64,000 nucleotides of DNA. Origin: Ideonella sp. Its GTDB lineage: Bacteria; Pseudomonadota; Gammaproteobacteria; Burkholderiales; Burkholderiaceae_C. Positions 56,932-64,000 of this stretch are shown here, one piece after another (the first letter of the stretch is position 1; each line of letters begins with the position of its first letter). A program made the translations under genes and the position numbers. Location of the stretch: positions 1-64,000 of the forward strand of contig JADKIA010000004.1 of the NCBI GenBank assembly GCA_016721465.1, read 5' to 3'. The notes beneath the pieces are model-generated. The model saw only the letters and a program-made list of their open reading frames with translations. It was not told the DNA's origin and did not search any database.

Positions 56932-57902
56932 GCGCCGCTCGCCTCTCCCAGGATGACTACCCGGAAGTCGGAGCTCGAAGGCGCGGTCACATCCTCGTCT
57001 GCCATGGCGACGACAGTCCGGATCAGTGGATCGCTTGGCTAGAACCCATCCAGTCTCGTTTCAAGGAACTGCATGGGCTGTCTGAGGAATATGGTTTCGC
57101 CTTGGACGCCGGTGAAGGATCGGGGCGCCTGGGCAGCGTTGGAGAATTTCTTGAGCTGATCGGCATCGACATCCGGTCGAACCCGTGGGAAGGCTCGCTC
57201 ATCAGCGGCGTCTACCGATTCGGTTGGGTCAAGGTTGGTACGGTTCGGGCAGTGAGGAAGAAGGCCGCAGAACTGCTGAAGGCGCTTCAGCGCCAGGTTG
57301 ACAGCGAGGTTCGGCGCAAGATCCTAGAAGAGCTCGCCGGCATCAAGGACATCGACCAACTGATCGAGCGTACGGCAGCAGATCGTGATGAGCTACGACG
57401 CCAGATCCTTGAATCGAAGTCGGCCCTTTCCAAGGCCCAAGAGGACCTTCGACTGACCCGGGATCGATTGCAGCAACTGGAGGTCTCCGACTCCAAGCAG
57501 ATCGATGAATCGTGCCTTCGCATGGCTGGAGCGATCCTGCGGCGGGCGCCCTGTCGAATGGTTGCTGGTCCGCTGGTTCTGTGGGACGACAACGTCATCT
57601 ATGCGATCACGACTCGTGGCGGAGTGACTTTGCCTGCCAACTCCACCCCAGCCCTCCTCCTCGGAGATCTGGAAGCCGCCGGGTACCCAGTTGTTCGCGT
57701 CGAGGAGAAGACCGTCATCGGTGGGTGGACAAGTGGCCCGATCTACCGAAAGGGAACGCCACACATCACCGGATGGGCAAGCGTGTGGTCTGACCGGGAG
57801 CGGAAGGAGCGCGTGTTTTTGGTCGTCCCGAAGGACAGCGAGAGGAAGGTCCACGAGATTCACCAGGCGCTTGCGTCGGGTTTTTCGGGAGCGTCGAAGT
57901 GA
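56928..57902 (+). CDS. Unrecognised coiled-coil protein, BREX-2 operon extension
   Basis: 324 residues from ATG 56928, overlapping the brxHI stop. The N-terminus (HILVCHGDDSPDQWIAWLEPIQSRF) is globular. A long coiled coil follows, about residues 105-190 (RKKAAELLKALQRQVDSEVR, RDELRRQILESKSALSKAQE). The C-terminal domain begins near 200 (APCRMVAGPLVLWDDNVIYAI, HITGWASVWSDRERKERVFLVV). No known domain. The overlap with brxHI and the next gene implies joint translation with the BREX genes. Confidence 0.7.
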   Translation: MSAARLSQDDYPEVGARRRGHILVCHGDDSPDQWIAWLEPIQSRFKELHGLSEEYGFALDAGEGSGRLGSVGEFLELIGIDIRSNPWEGSLISGVYRFGWVKVGTVRAVRKKAAELLKALQRQVDSEVRRKILEELAGIKDIDQLIERTAADRDELRRQILESKSALSKAQEDLRLTRDRLQQLEVSDSKQIDESCLRMAGAILRRAPCRMVAGPLVLWDDNVIYAITTRGGVTLPANSTPALLLGDLEAAGYPVVRVEEKTVIGGWTSGPIYRKGTPHITGWASVWSDRERKERVFLVVPKDSERKVHEIHQALASGFSGASK

Positions 57903-58879
57903 GAGAGAACGTCACCATGGAATGCGGTCACTCGCCCGCCCCGGGGATGGATTGGAACGTCACCGTTTCCTTCGTGGGCAACGCCAAGATGTACCGAGTA
58001 TGGAGTCGGTCAGATGAGGATCAGAACCGCGTTCTACTGAAGCAGGCCGCTGGGCCACTGACCTGGCGCCGCATGGTTGCCGACATCAAGGAACTCGATG
58101 AAATCGGCCTCGGAGGCGACCTGCTCAGCGACATCCAGGTCAGCGGGCTGACGGGTTGGCAATCGTCCCTGCTGAAGATGGCCTGGTGCAAGTTTGAGGG
58201 GCCTGCAGAGCGTCAGCTGGAATTTCTGCTCGACCTTCCAGACGAAACCATCGCCCTTCTCGAGGAGAAGCTCGGAGATCTCACCGATCCTGATGTACTC
58301 GCAGCGCTCGACGAAGTGATCGAAGCCAAGGAAGAACTGCAGATCTCGATGGCGCAAGTCGATCAAGCGATCAACGAAACCACCAAGGCAATGCGCAAGG
58401 GGCTGGACCCGTGGGTGCGATCGATGTCCGATTGGTTTCAGGCGCACGAGGTGATTGACTCTGGGCCGGGGGTGTCGATGGAGGTAGCTCGACGCAGCAC
58501 CACCGCTGAAACACTTGCGATCGTGACGACCATGCAAAGTCCGCTTGCTGTCGAGGTTGCACGAGTGCTGCTGGTCAATTGGTCGAAGGCAGAGCCGAAG
58601 CCAGTCCAAGAAGGCCGCGTCGGGGGCATCCGGTTCCGGTCAACGATTCCCTTCCTACAGTGGTTGGTGCAGCGGCTGGAACCCGGGGCACTGGCATCAG
58701 TCACTGCCCATGAAGATGGTGACGAGCTCAATGCGATGGAGGCGCTGGATGCCCACATCGCTGCCGAGATTCACAGGCTGCGGACATCAAGTGGCGGTGG
58801 CGCACTCGGTCACGGTGTGCGTGGCGGGATCGTCGCCAGCTGGGACCGGCTGCGGCGACAAGTCTTCGGGCCCGGCTGA
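57899..58879 (+). CDS. Unrecognised protein, last gene of the extended BREX-2 operon
   Basis: 326 residues from GTG 57899, overlapping the preceding stop as GTGA and preceded by GGGAG; a start at ATG 57917 is also possible. Features are a globular N-terminus (WNVTVSFVGNAKMYRVWSRS), a helical middle with a short coiled coil (about 140-170, EVIEAKEELQISMAQVDQAIN) and a C-terminal helical block. No known domain. The tight overlaps tie it and the previous gene to BREX-2. Confidence 0.68.
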   Translation: MRENVTMECGHSPAPGMDWNVTVSFVGNAKMYRVWSRSDEDQNRVLLKQAAGPLTWRRMVADIKELDEIGLGGDLLSDIQVSGLTGWQSSLLKMAWCKFEGPAERQLEFLLDLPDETIALLEEKLGDLTDPDVLAALDEVIEAKEELQISMAQVDQAINETTKAMRKGLDPWVRSMSDWFQAHEVIDSGPGVSMEVARRSTTAETLAIVTTMQSPLAVEVARVLLVNWSKAEPKPVQEGRVGGIRFRSTIPFLQWLVQRLEPGALASVTAHEDGDELNAMEALDAHIAAEIHRLRTSSGGGALGHGVRGGIVASWDRLRRQVFGPG

Positions 58880-58975
58880 TCGTCGCTGTGATGGGCATGT
58901 CTTCAACCCGGGCGCAAGCGATCGAGCGCCAAGCCTCGGAAATGCAGTAAAATTTGGTCACATTTGGAATTGGGT

Positions 58976-59066
58976 CGACGCCCATGCCAACCTGCCTTCC
59001 CGGGCAAGGTGGAAACGCGAAAGCGGATGTGGCTCCTACTGGAGCAACGAAGCGGGTACAGCGTCG
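58976..59066 (+). ncRNA. Candidate structured leader RNA (three hairpins closed by a P1 stem)
   Basis: CGACGC at 58976-58981 pairs perfectly with GCGTCG at 59061-59066. The loop they close holds three local hairpins: ACCTGCC with GGCAAGGT (one bulged A, TTCCC loop) near 58990-59011, CGC-GAAA-GCG near 59016-59025 (GNRA loop), and GCTCC-TACT-GGAGC near 59032-59045. Directly after P1 comes a terminator-type hairpin whose 3' arm contains the Shine-Dalgarno of the next gene. This layout is that of a cis-regulatory RNA. I do not recognise the family; the c-di-GMP, glycine and cobalamin consensus cores are absent. Confidence 0.45.
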
Positions 59067-59092
59067 GCCCTCCCACAACGGAGGGCTTTTTT
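59067..59092 (+). terminator. Rho-independent terminator / SD-sequestering hairpin
   Basis: GCCCTCC (59067-59073) and GGAGGGC (59080-59086) form a perfect 7-bp stem with loop CACAAC, followed by six T (59087-59092). It could end the BREX-2 operon transcript. Because GGAGGG is also the best ribosome site for the gene starting at 59091 or 59094, folding would both stop transcription and hide that site. Confidence 0.75.
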
Positions 59093-59093
59093 G

Positions 59094-59519
59094 TTGTTCG
59101 AATCAATCATCGACGCTGGCACCGTGCAGGCCTTTCGGGAGACCGAGTACAGGGTGCATGGCGACGAACCGTTCACCCTGAGGGTGGGCGAAACCTGCTC
59201 GGCGTTGGCCGCCGCGCACAAGCGCCACCGCGTCGAATGCAGCGCGTACATCACGGCCTGCAACCCCTTCAGCCAGATCCTTGACGACGAAGCCAATGCC
59301 GAACGGCATGCCGCCCTGGGACGCGAAATCAGCCAGCGCAGCCTTGCCAGCATCGAGGGAATCGGCCAGCACCCGTCCAATCAGTGGCCCGGTGAAGCGA
59401 GCCATCTGATCTTCGGCTTGACCTTGGAGGCGGCCAAGGCGCTGGGGACACGGCTGGAGCAGAACGCGATCGTCTGGGCGGGTGGCGACGCCGTACCGCA
59501 ACTGATCTTGCTGCGATGA
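59094..59519 (+). CDS. DUF3293 protein with unusual TTG start behind a terminator hairpin
   Basis: 141 residues. Pattern of DUF3293: YRVHGDEPFTLRVGE, CSAYITACNPFSQILDDEAN, GQHPSNQWPGEASHLIFGL and LEQNAIVWAGGDAVPQLILL. No ATG precedes the conserved region in frame; the start must be TTG 59094 (8 bases after GGAGGG) or TTG 59091. Both lie in or just after the T-run of the hairpin. Function of DUF3293 is unknown. The gene seems controlled by the leader structure. Confidence 0.75.
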   Translation: MFESIIDAGTVQAFRETEYRVHGDEPFTLRVGETCSALAAAHKRHRVECSAYITACNPFSQILDDEANAERHAALGREISQRSLASIEGIGQHPSNQWPGEASHLIFGLTLEAAKALGTRLEQNAIVWAGGDAVPQLILLR

Positions 59520-59608
59520 AATCACGGGCTGGTCAGCCCACCTTCAAGGTGAACGACCGGGGGGATTTGATCCAGATTGCCGCCCCCGACACATGTCAAA
59601 GCGGCTAA
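59516..59608 (+). CDS. Small 30-residue ORF coupled to the DUF3293 gene
   Basis: Begins at an ATG overlapping the DUF3293 stop (ATGA): MKSRAGQPTFKVNDRGDLIQ, ending SG. The coupling makes translation plausible, but it is too short for any family call. Confidence 0.35.
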   Translation: MKSRAGQPTFKVNDRGDLIQIAAPDTCQSG

Positions 59609-59621
59609 ACAGGAGAAGTAC

Positions 59622-59843
59622 ATGCGTTCACTCATCCAGGCCACCCCGGCCTACGAGCTCTCGATCGACATCACCACCTCGGCACACGGCCACAGCCTCA
59701 GGCTGATCAGCTATGTGCCGACAGCTCGGCGCCCCGAGGATCAGGTCAAGTTCCAGGGCGTGTTCAGCACCGCGGAGCTCAAGTCACTTCGCGACGCGTT
59801 GAACCAAGCACTGGCCCCGGAAGCTGACAGGCTCATCCAGTGA
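59622..59843 (+). CDS. Small uncharacterised protein
   Basis: 73 residues from ATG 59622, with AGGAG about 6 bases upstream. The sequence has alternating beta-like segments (YELSIDITTSAHGHSLRLISYV) and a final helix (STAELKSLRDALNQAL), so it appears folded. Not recognised. Confidence 0.6.
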   Translation: MRSLIQATPAYELSIDITTSAHGHSLRLISYVPTARRPEDQVKFQGVFSTAELKSLRDALNQALAPEADRLIQ

Positions 59844-59972
59844 GCTTGTCGATGGACAGAATGATCTTCAGCACCCGCGGGTTGACCAAGGTGCGCCGCG
59901 CTGGCGCATCGAAGCACAGGAGTTGCCCTCCTGAACGGCCGAGCTCGGGCAGATTTTGATCGGGGAGAAACC
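59844..59972. other. Short intergenic region with ribosome site
   Basis: 129 bases. Contains GGGGAGA seven bases before the next ATG. No clear promoter. Confidence 0.3.
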
Positions 59973-60923
59973 ATGTTTTGGAACAAGAAGGATGAACCCA
60001 GCCCACTCGGCGTGCCGCTCGGCGATCTGATGGTGATGCTGCAACCTACGTCGATCAAGGCAAGCCTGAAGGGCAATACCCTCACGGCCCGCCATGAGCA
60101 CTACACGATCCGCATCGAGGTTGTGCCGCCCGAAACCCGAGAGTCGGAGAACGGGCCGATCCGCGCGGTGGTGCGCATGATCACCGAGTTGCCCAAGCCT
60201 ATCTTGACCCTTTTCCAGGGCAAGGAGGCAGAGGCCACGGCGGCCTACAACGCGTTCGCCGCGTTGGGGTCCCTGTGCGCAGATCGCGGCAACGTCTACA
60301 TCGGATCCAGGCTGACGATCTACGAAGCCGAGGACTCTTGGCGAACGCTGCACCTGCCGCTTCTGATGTTCACCACGATCTGTGGCACCGAGGCGATTCT
60401 GGGCGCGCTGCGCCGGACCATGACCAACGAAGGGCAGCGAGGCGGCACATCGAAGTGGACTGAGCCCGACTTCGCGCAGGTCGAGGGATATCTCTCACGG
60501 ATGTGCCTGTGCACCACCGGAGGCTTGGGTCTGACGGCCGAGTTCGGCTTGAACGAAGGCGCAGTGAGCGCGGCGGCCGGAGACCACAAGACCGCCTTGT
60601 TCCAGCTCATGGCCGATCAGCCACACCCAGAGCTGGGCGGCGGTTTGTTCTGCCTGCTGCAGATGCCGCACCAGCTGCAAGACGAGCACCGCCTGAACCA
60701 GGTGTGCCTGCAGCTCAACAACATGGAAATGGCCGCCCATGACCTGCCGCCGCACTTCGGGGCCTGGTGTCCAGGCAAGTTGGGCAACAACCCGGCCTAC
60801 ATCAGCTTCCTCCCGAACCCGCTGTACGCGGCCTCAGGCATCGCCGTCAACTCGGGCTTCTGGGCGATGAACCGCGCACAGTGGGCCAACGCCATGCTGG
60901 CGTCGCTCGGAGTGCGGGCATGA
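59973..60923 (+). CDS. Unrecognised 316-residue protein, possibly YbjN/TY-Chap related
   Basis: Start ATG 59973. Blocks: PLGVPLGDLMVMLQPTSIKA, HEHYTIRIEVVPPETRESENG, LCADRGNVYIGSRLTIYEAE and LPLLMFTTICGTEAILGALR. The middle has beta strands interrupted by helices as in YbjN-like chaperone folds, but no signature is strong. No signal peptide. It overlaps the next gene as ATGA, starting a four-gene chain. Confidence 0.6.
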   Translation: MFWNKKDEPSPLGVPLGDLMVMLQPTSIKASLKGNTLTARHEHYTIRIEVVPPETRESENGPIRAVVRMITELPKPILTLFQGKEAEATAAYNAFAALGSLCADRGNVYIGSRLTIYEAEDSWRTLHLPLLMFTTICGTEAILGALRRTMTNEGQRGGTSKWTEPDFAQVEGYLSRMCLCTTGGLGLTAEFGLNEGAVSAAAGDHKTALFQLMADQPHPELGGGLFCLLQMPHQLQDEHRLNQVCLQLNNMEMAAHDLPPHFGAWCPGKLGNNPAYISFLPNPLYAASGIAVNSGFWAMNRAQWANAMLASLGVRA

Positions 60924-61420
60924 CAGCGCAGATCGCTGAAAAGCTCCGCTACGAGGGTGAGGATGTGGCCATGTGCACCAACCCCCTAAGCGACTACTTC
61001 GCCATGGGCGGGGTCAACCCGCGCTTCGAATCGAATTGCACGGCGCTATGGCGCGGCTACGTTGGTCGATGGGAAATCATCGATGGCCGGCTCTATCTGG
61101 TCGAGCTGCACGGCACCCTGGAGAGCGGAGACGAAGCATCGGTTGCCACCATCTTTCCGGACTTCCCGGACAGAGTTTTCGCCCACTGGTACTCCGGCAC
61201 GATCCGCATCCCGCAGGGCAAGCAGCTCGAGTACGTTCACATGGGCTACGGCAGCACCTTCGAGCGAGACCTGTTTCTCCACTTGGAGCGTGGCGTCGTC
61301 AAGCACACCCGGGTACGCCACAACGGGACGGCGGAGGCTGAAAACGCACCTGAAGGCTACGAAGTCGGGGCCATGACCGTGTTCCCTCGGGCCAAGAAGG
61401 ACGACGGGGAGGCCGCGTGA
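60920..61420 (+). CDS. Unrecognised 166-residue protein
   Basis: Start ATG 60920 overlaps the previous stop. Beta-rich pattern: YVGRWEIIDGRLYLVELHGTL, VFAHWYSGTIRIPQGK, LEYVHMGYGSTFERDLFLHLERG. No catalytic motif. It overlaps the next gene as GTGA. Probably cytoplasmic and works with its chain partners. Confidence 0.62.
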   Translation: MTAQIAEKLRYEGEDVAMCTNPLSDYFAMGGVNPRFESNCTALWRGYVGRWEIIDGRLYLVELHGTLESGDEASVATIFPDFPDRVFAHWYSGTIRIPQGKQLEYVHMGYGSTFERDLFLHLERGVVKHTRVRHNGTAEAENAPEGYEVGAMTVFPRAKKDDGEAA

Positions 61421-62049
61421 TCTACCTGTACTGGTACCTCGGGGTCGGCGCTGCGGTGCTTGCCATCGTCTTTGGCGCGCACCGACTGACGAAAGAGCAT
61501 GAGTCGGAGTCGATTCGAGAAATCCTCGATGCGGTGAACCCCGAACGCAAGAAGCTTTCGTACCGAATCCTGAACAACTTCGTGGCGCCGGCGCTCGCCG
61601 CCGTGGCCATCGTCGTCGTCTGGCCCGTTGCCATCTACATGAAGGGCAAGGAGATCTTATCGAAGAAGGGAGCGTCTGCACTGCAGGAGGAACGCGAGTT
61701 CGCAGTCGAGCGCGCTCACCTGCATGAACCACTGACAGTCCCGCAGATCGAGGCACGAGAAGCGGTAGAAGACCCCTTGGGTGCCGTACCGAACTTGCCC
61801 TTCGGCCACCTGAATGCAGCCTGGAAGACCTTCATCGAAGGTGTCGCAGCTGACGAGGAGCTTTGGTCATTCACGGCGCCCTGGCAGACGACGTGGGGGC
61901 GCAAGGAGATCAGAACCGGATATGTGGTCGTGCGTGGTGGCAGCCCGGCCAAGCACTTTCTGACCATGTGGAAGGAGATCGAGGACGAGCCCGTTGATGG
62001 CAAAGCTCCCCATGCCGTCGGTGCCGACGGAGCACGGTTGTCGAGGTAG
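61417..62049 (+). CDS. Small membrane protein of the 60-64 kb cassette
   Basis: 210 residues from GTG 61417, with GGGGAGG upstream. Two membrane helices: IYLYWYLGVGAAVLAIVFGA (near residue 2) and NNFVAPALAAVAIVVVWPVA (about 55). The rest is soluble, with TAPWQTTWGRKEIRTGYVVVRGG. Not recognised. It is the only membrane protein in this chain and may anchor the others. Confidence 0.62.
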   Translation: MIYLYWYLGVGAAVLAIVFGAHRLTKEHESESIREILDAVNPERKKLSYRILNNFVAPALAAVAIVVVWPVAIYMKGKEILSKKGASALQEEREFAVERAHLHEPLTVPQIEAREAVEDPLGAVPNLPFGHLNAAWKTFIEGVAADEELWSFTAPWQTTWGRKEIRTGYVVVRGGSPAKHFLTMWKEIEDEPVDGKAPHAVGADGARLSR

Positions 62050-62065
62050 CAGGAAGGATTTGGGT

Positions 62066-62824
62066 ATGCACAACATTGAGATGCACGAGATGACGGAAGC
62101 CTTCTTTCCGTGTTGGAAGGCTGCCGGCATCCACCTGAGCAAGCAAGTCGATGGCGGGATCCAGTCCTGGCTGCGCGCACATCCCTACCCGCCGTTCCTG
62201 GAGCACCTGTCGTTTCGCCTCGGCAATCAGTTGTTCTTCGTCCGTATCGAGGACGTGGACGGCAAGGCCCAAGGCCCTGGCACCATCCGTGGGCTTGCAG
62301 CCGCCGCCAGGGACGGAAACGGACACGCCTGCATCCTGCCGATGAAGAAGAAGCTCTTCGGTGGTTCCTGGGTGGCCGACATGCCGGGTTGGGGCTTGCT
62401 GAACGCAGAGACCAGAAAGCCGATCAACCCGGTGTCCCTGGTCACCGAAGAGAAAATTGAGATGACGCCGTGGGAGGTGCATGACATGGCGGTTCAGGTG
62501 GTCCGGGACTACCTGCAGAAAGAAGGCTTCGAGTTGATGTCCTGGCAAGGCAACCCTGAGGTCGACCCGTCGATCTGGTTTGTGGGCAAGACCAGGAGAC
62601 CCGAGTGGGTCGTCGTGCGGTCGGCCAAGTTCCCGGCCAGCAACGCCGACCGCCCGACCAACTGGGCTGCCATTGCAGATGGCTGCGCAAGGCTGAGTAC
62701 CACTGGGCACTTCGCGTCGGTCGCTGTTGTCAGCGTGAACCAGCCCTTCGCGTCCAGTGAGGAGGCACCCGTACCCTTGTGGCGCGGGCACGGGATGCAC
62801 GTGCGCTTCGACGGATTGGAATGA
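62066..62824 (+). CDS. Unrecognised 252-residue protein
   Basis: Start ATG 62066, with AAGGA about 8 bases upstream. Blocks: EHLSFRLGNQLFFVRIEDVDG, GHACILPMKKKLFGGSWVADMPGWGLL and DPSIWFVGKTRRPEWVVVRSAKFPAS. The last is reminiscent of restriction-fold or nucleotide-binding cores but lacks a clear D-E-x-K. It overlaps the next gene as ATGA. Confidence 0.6.
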   Translation: MHNIEMHEMTEAFFPCWKAAGIHLSKQVDGGIQSWLRAHPYPPFLEHLSFRLGNQLFFVRIEDVDGKAQGPGTIRGLAAAARDGNGHACILPMKKKLFGGSWVADMPGWGLLNAETRKPINPVSLVTEEKIEMTPWEVHDMAVQVVRDYLQKEGFELMSWQGNPEVDPSIWFVGKTRRPEWVVVRSAKFPASNADRPTNWAAIADGCARLSTTGHFASVAVVSVNQPFASSEEAPVPLWRGHGMHVRFDGLE

Positions 62825-63639
62825 TGGCGCAAGGACGAGCAACCCAAATCGTGCACATGAGCGATCAGTGTCCGCCGTGGGTGATCTTTCATGTGCCTCA
62901 CGATTCGACGCTTGTTCCATCAGAGGTGAGGCGCCAGATCACCTTGACCGATGGCGAGCTGGACGAAGAGTTGATCAAGATGACCGATCACTTGACCCTG
63001 CTGCTGTTCGCCTCGGGTGCCCCGGAAGCTCAGGTCATCCGAGCGCCCGCCAGCCGATTGGTGGTGGACGTAGAGCGATTCGCGGACGACCGGCACGAGC
63101 CGATGGCAGACCGTGGAATGGGCGCCGTCTATTCCGTGACCTCAAGTCTGAAACCGTTGCGGCGACCGTTATTCGATGGCGAACGCGACGCCTTGATGTC
63201 GGCGTACTACCGTCCGCATCACGCCCGGCTCGAAGCCGCAGTGTCGGCGGCCATCGACCTTCACGGTCGCTGCCTGGTGATCGATTGCCACAGCTTTCCG
63301 AGCCTCGCGCTACCGTACGAGTTCGCCGACCCCGCTGTAGCGAGACCGGATATCTGCATCGGCACTGACGCTTTCCATACCAGTGGCGAATTGGCCGTCG
63401 CCTTCGTCGCAGCCTTCCAGCGCGAAGGATGGAGTGTGGACCTGAACCAACCCTTTGCCGGGGCCTTGGTACCTGGAAGCCGGTACGGGCAAGACCGCCG
63501 CGTCAACGCCGTCATGGTCGAGATCAACCGTCAGCTCTACCTTCGCGAATCAGACGCGACACCGCTACCCACCTTTGCAACCGTCGCGGAACGCGTCAGA
63601 AACTGTTGCATGGCGGCCATCGCAGCCTGCAACCCATAG
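62821..63639 (+). CDS. N-formylglutamate amidohydrolase-like protein
   Basis: 272 residues. FGase family pattern: VIFHVPHDSTLVPSEVR (first His), LVVDVERFADDRHEPMADRGMGAVYSVTS, HGRCLVIDCHSFPS (D-C-H-S) and RRVNAVMVEINRQLYL. Family members cleave N-formylglutamate in histidine use, but many distant members are of unknown use. Its position in an accessory cassette with no hut genes suggests a different substrate. Starts at ATG 62821 inside the previous gene's end. Confidence 0.78.
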   Translation: MMAQGRATQIVHMSDQCPPWVIFHVPHDSTLVPSEVRRQITLTDGELDEELIKMTDHLTLLLFASGAPEAQVIRAPASRLVVDVERFADDRHEPMADRGMGAVYSVTSSLKPLRRPLFDGERDALMSAYYRPHHARLEAAVSAAIDLHGRCLVIDCHSFPSLALPYEFADPAVARPDICIGTDAFHTSGELAVAFVAAFQREGWSVDLNQPFAGALVPGSRYGQDRRVNAVMVEINRQLYLRESDATPLPTFATVAERVRNCCMAAIAACNP

Positions 63640-63650
63640 GGAAACAAGTC

Positions 63651-64000
63651 ATGGCAAAAAGCAAGAAGACGGCGCCGCAACTCGAAGTGCCCGCGGAGCC
63701 CATCACCGAGTTCGAGGTGACCGAGGGCGGCACGCTGCGCATGGCCGACTACGTCGAAGCAGAAACCCGTGCCGAGTTCTATGAAGACGTGGCAGACCAG
63801 TGGGAGGGCTCGCCACAGGACCTGTCTGACGCGATGGACGAATGCCAGCCGTTGGCATGGGCCGTGAACTCGATCTACTCTGACTTTCGGGATGAGATCG
63901 TGGCGGACATCGGGGCCGCGGAGACCGACGCCAAACAGAACAAGCGGCGCATTGCCGTCCTCAAGGAAAGGCTCAAGAAGCTGCCGGAGGAGCCTGAAGA
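63651..64000 (+). CDS. Unrecognised acidic protein, cut by the window end
   Basis: Start ATG 63651 (MAKSKKTAPQLEVPAEP), 12 bases after the amidohydrolase stop. At least 116 residues, acidic and helical (AETRAEFYEDVADQWEGSP, KQNKRRIAVLKERLKKL). It runs off the right edge. Family not recognised. Confidence 0.55.
   Translation, partial: MAKSKKTAPQLEVPAEPITEFEVTEGGTLRMADYVEAETRAEFYEDVADQWEGSPQDLSDAMDECQPLAWAVNSIYSDFRDEIVADIGAAETDAKQNKRRIAVLKERLKKLPEEPE

Noticed and set aside
58976..59066. c-di-GMP-I (GEMM) riboswitch
   Set aside because: The conserved core segments of that class are not present; only a general hairpin layout is shared.
1..64000. CRISPR array, tRNA or rRNA gene, insertion sequence, or attachment-site direct repeats
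   Set aside because: No regularly spaced repeats, cloverleaf-like sequence or transposase-like frame was seen. An end-to-end repeat search could not be run, so distant short att repeats are not excluded.

Overview
The window is GC-rich, densely coded DNA from a proteobacterium. A beta-proteobacterium is likely, inferred only from composition and from conjugation-gene remnants related to Pseudomonas/Burkholderiales integrative elements; no rRNA, tRNA or housekeeping gene is present to fix the taxon. Almost every gene belongs to a family linked to mobile elements, phage defence or stress signalling, so I read it as an accessory island of several stacked defence modules. Base composition and gene style change between modules, which fits piecemeal acquisition.

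Layout. (1) 1-6.5 kb, minus strand: a DUF4258-like gene, a TerY-type VWA protein, a PP2C phosphatase, a serine/threonine kinase with zinc ribbon, and a UPF1-like SF1B helicase cut by the left edge. A sigma-54 (-24/-12) promoter stands in front, and the next gene upstream encodes an RtcR/CARF-type sigma-54 activator (6.7-8.3 kb). (2) 8.6-15.3 kb, minus: a sacsin-like GHKL ATPase with an HNH-like C-terminus, and a Swt1-HEPN/SNF2 helicase. (3) 15.4-16.8 kb: an AbiEi-type regulator facing a divergent gene across two near-identical inverted repeats. (4) 17.6-24.3 kb, plus: a DUF6361-like protein, a two-HKD phospholipase-D-type protein and a large SF2 helicase. (5) 24.4-33.1 kb, minus: WYL regulator, TY-Chap/YbjN-like protein, AddB-like nuclease, AddA-like helicase-nuclease, M15-like peptidase. 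(6) 33.3-36.9 kb, plus: a hypothetical protein, a VWA protein and two HD hydrolases. (7) 37.2-38.0 kb: decayed fragments of integrative-element conjugation genes (DUF4400 membrane protein and TraD-like coupling protein). (8) 38.0-58.9 kb, plus: a complete-looking BREX type 2 operon (small HTH gene, pglW, pglX, a HEPN-like extra gene, pglY, pglZ, brxD, brxHI) extended by two unrecognised coiled-coil genes; nearly every junction is a 4-base start/stop overlap. (9) 59-64 kb, plus: a candidate structured leader RNA in front of a DUF3293 gene, then a run of small uncharacterised genes and an N-formylglutamate amidohydrolase-like gene.

How it may work. BREX-2 is the one system recognised as known. 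The most interesting unnamed unit is the RtcR/CARF activator, sigma-54 promoter and kinase/phosphatase/VWA/helicase cassette, which looks like an inducible response started by a nucleic-acid damage signal. The HEPN-SNF2/sacsin pair, the PLD-helicase trio and the WYL-AddAB operon are further candidate defence units.

Caveat. Single-base frame breaks interrupt several long conserved genes: the helicase (four), kinase, VWA gene, AddA-like gene, pglX (many) and the conjugation remnants. They may be real decay or base-level sequence errors; the sequence alone cannot tell. I give the gene extents across the breaks and mark those genes as pseudogenes or frameshifted.
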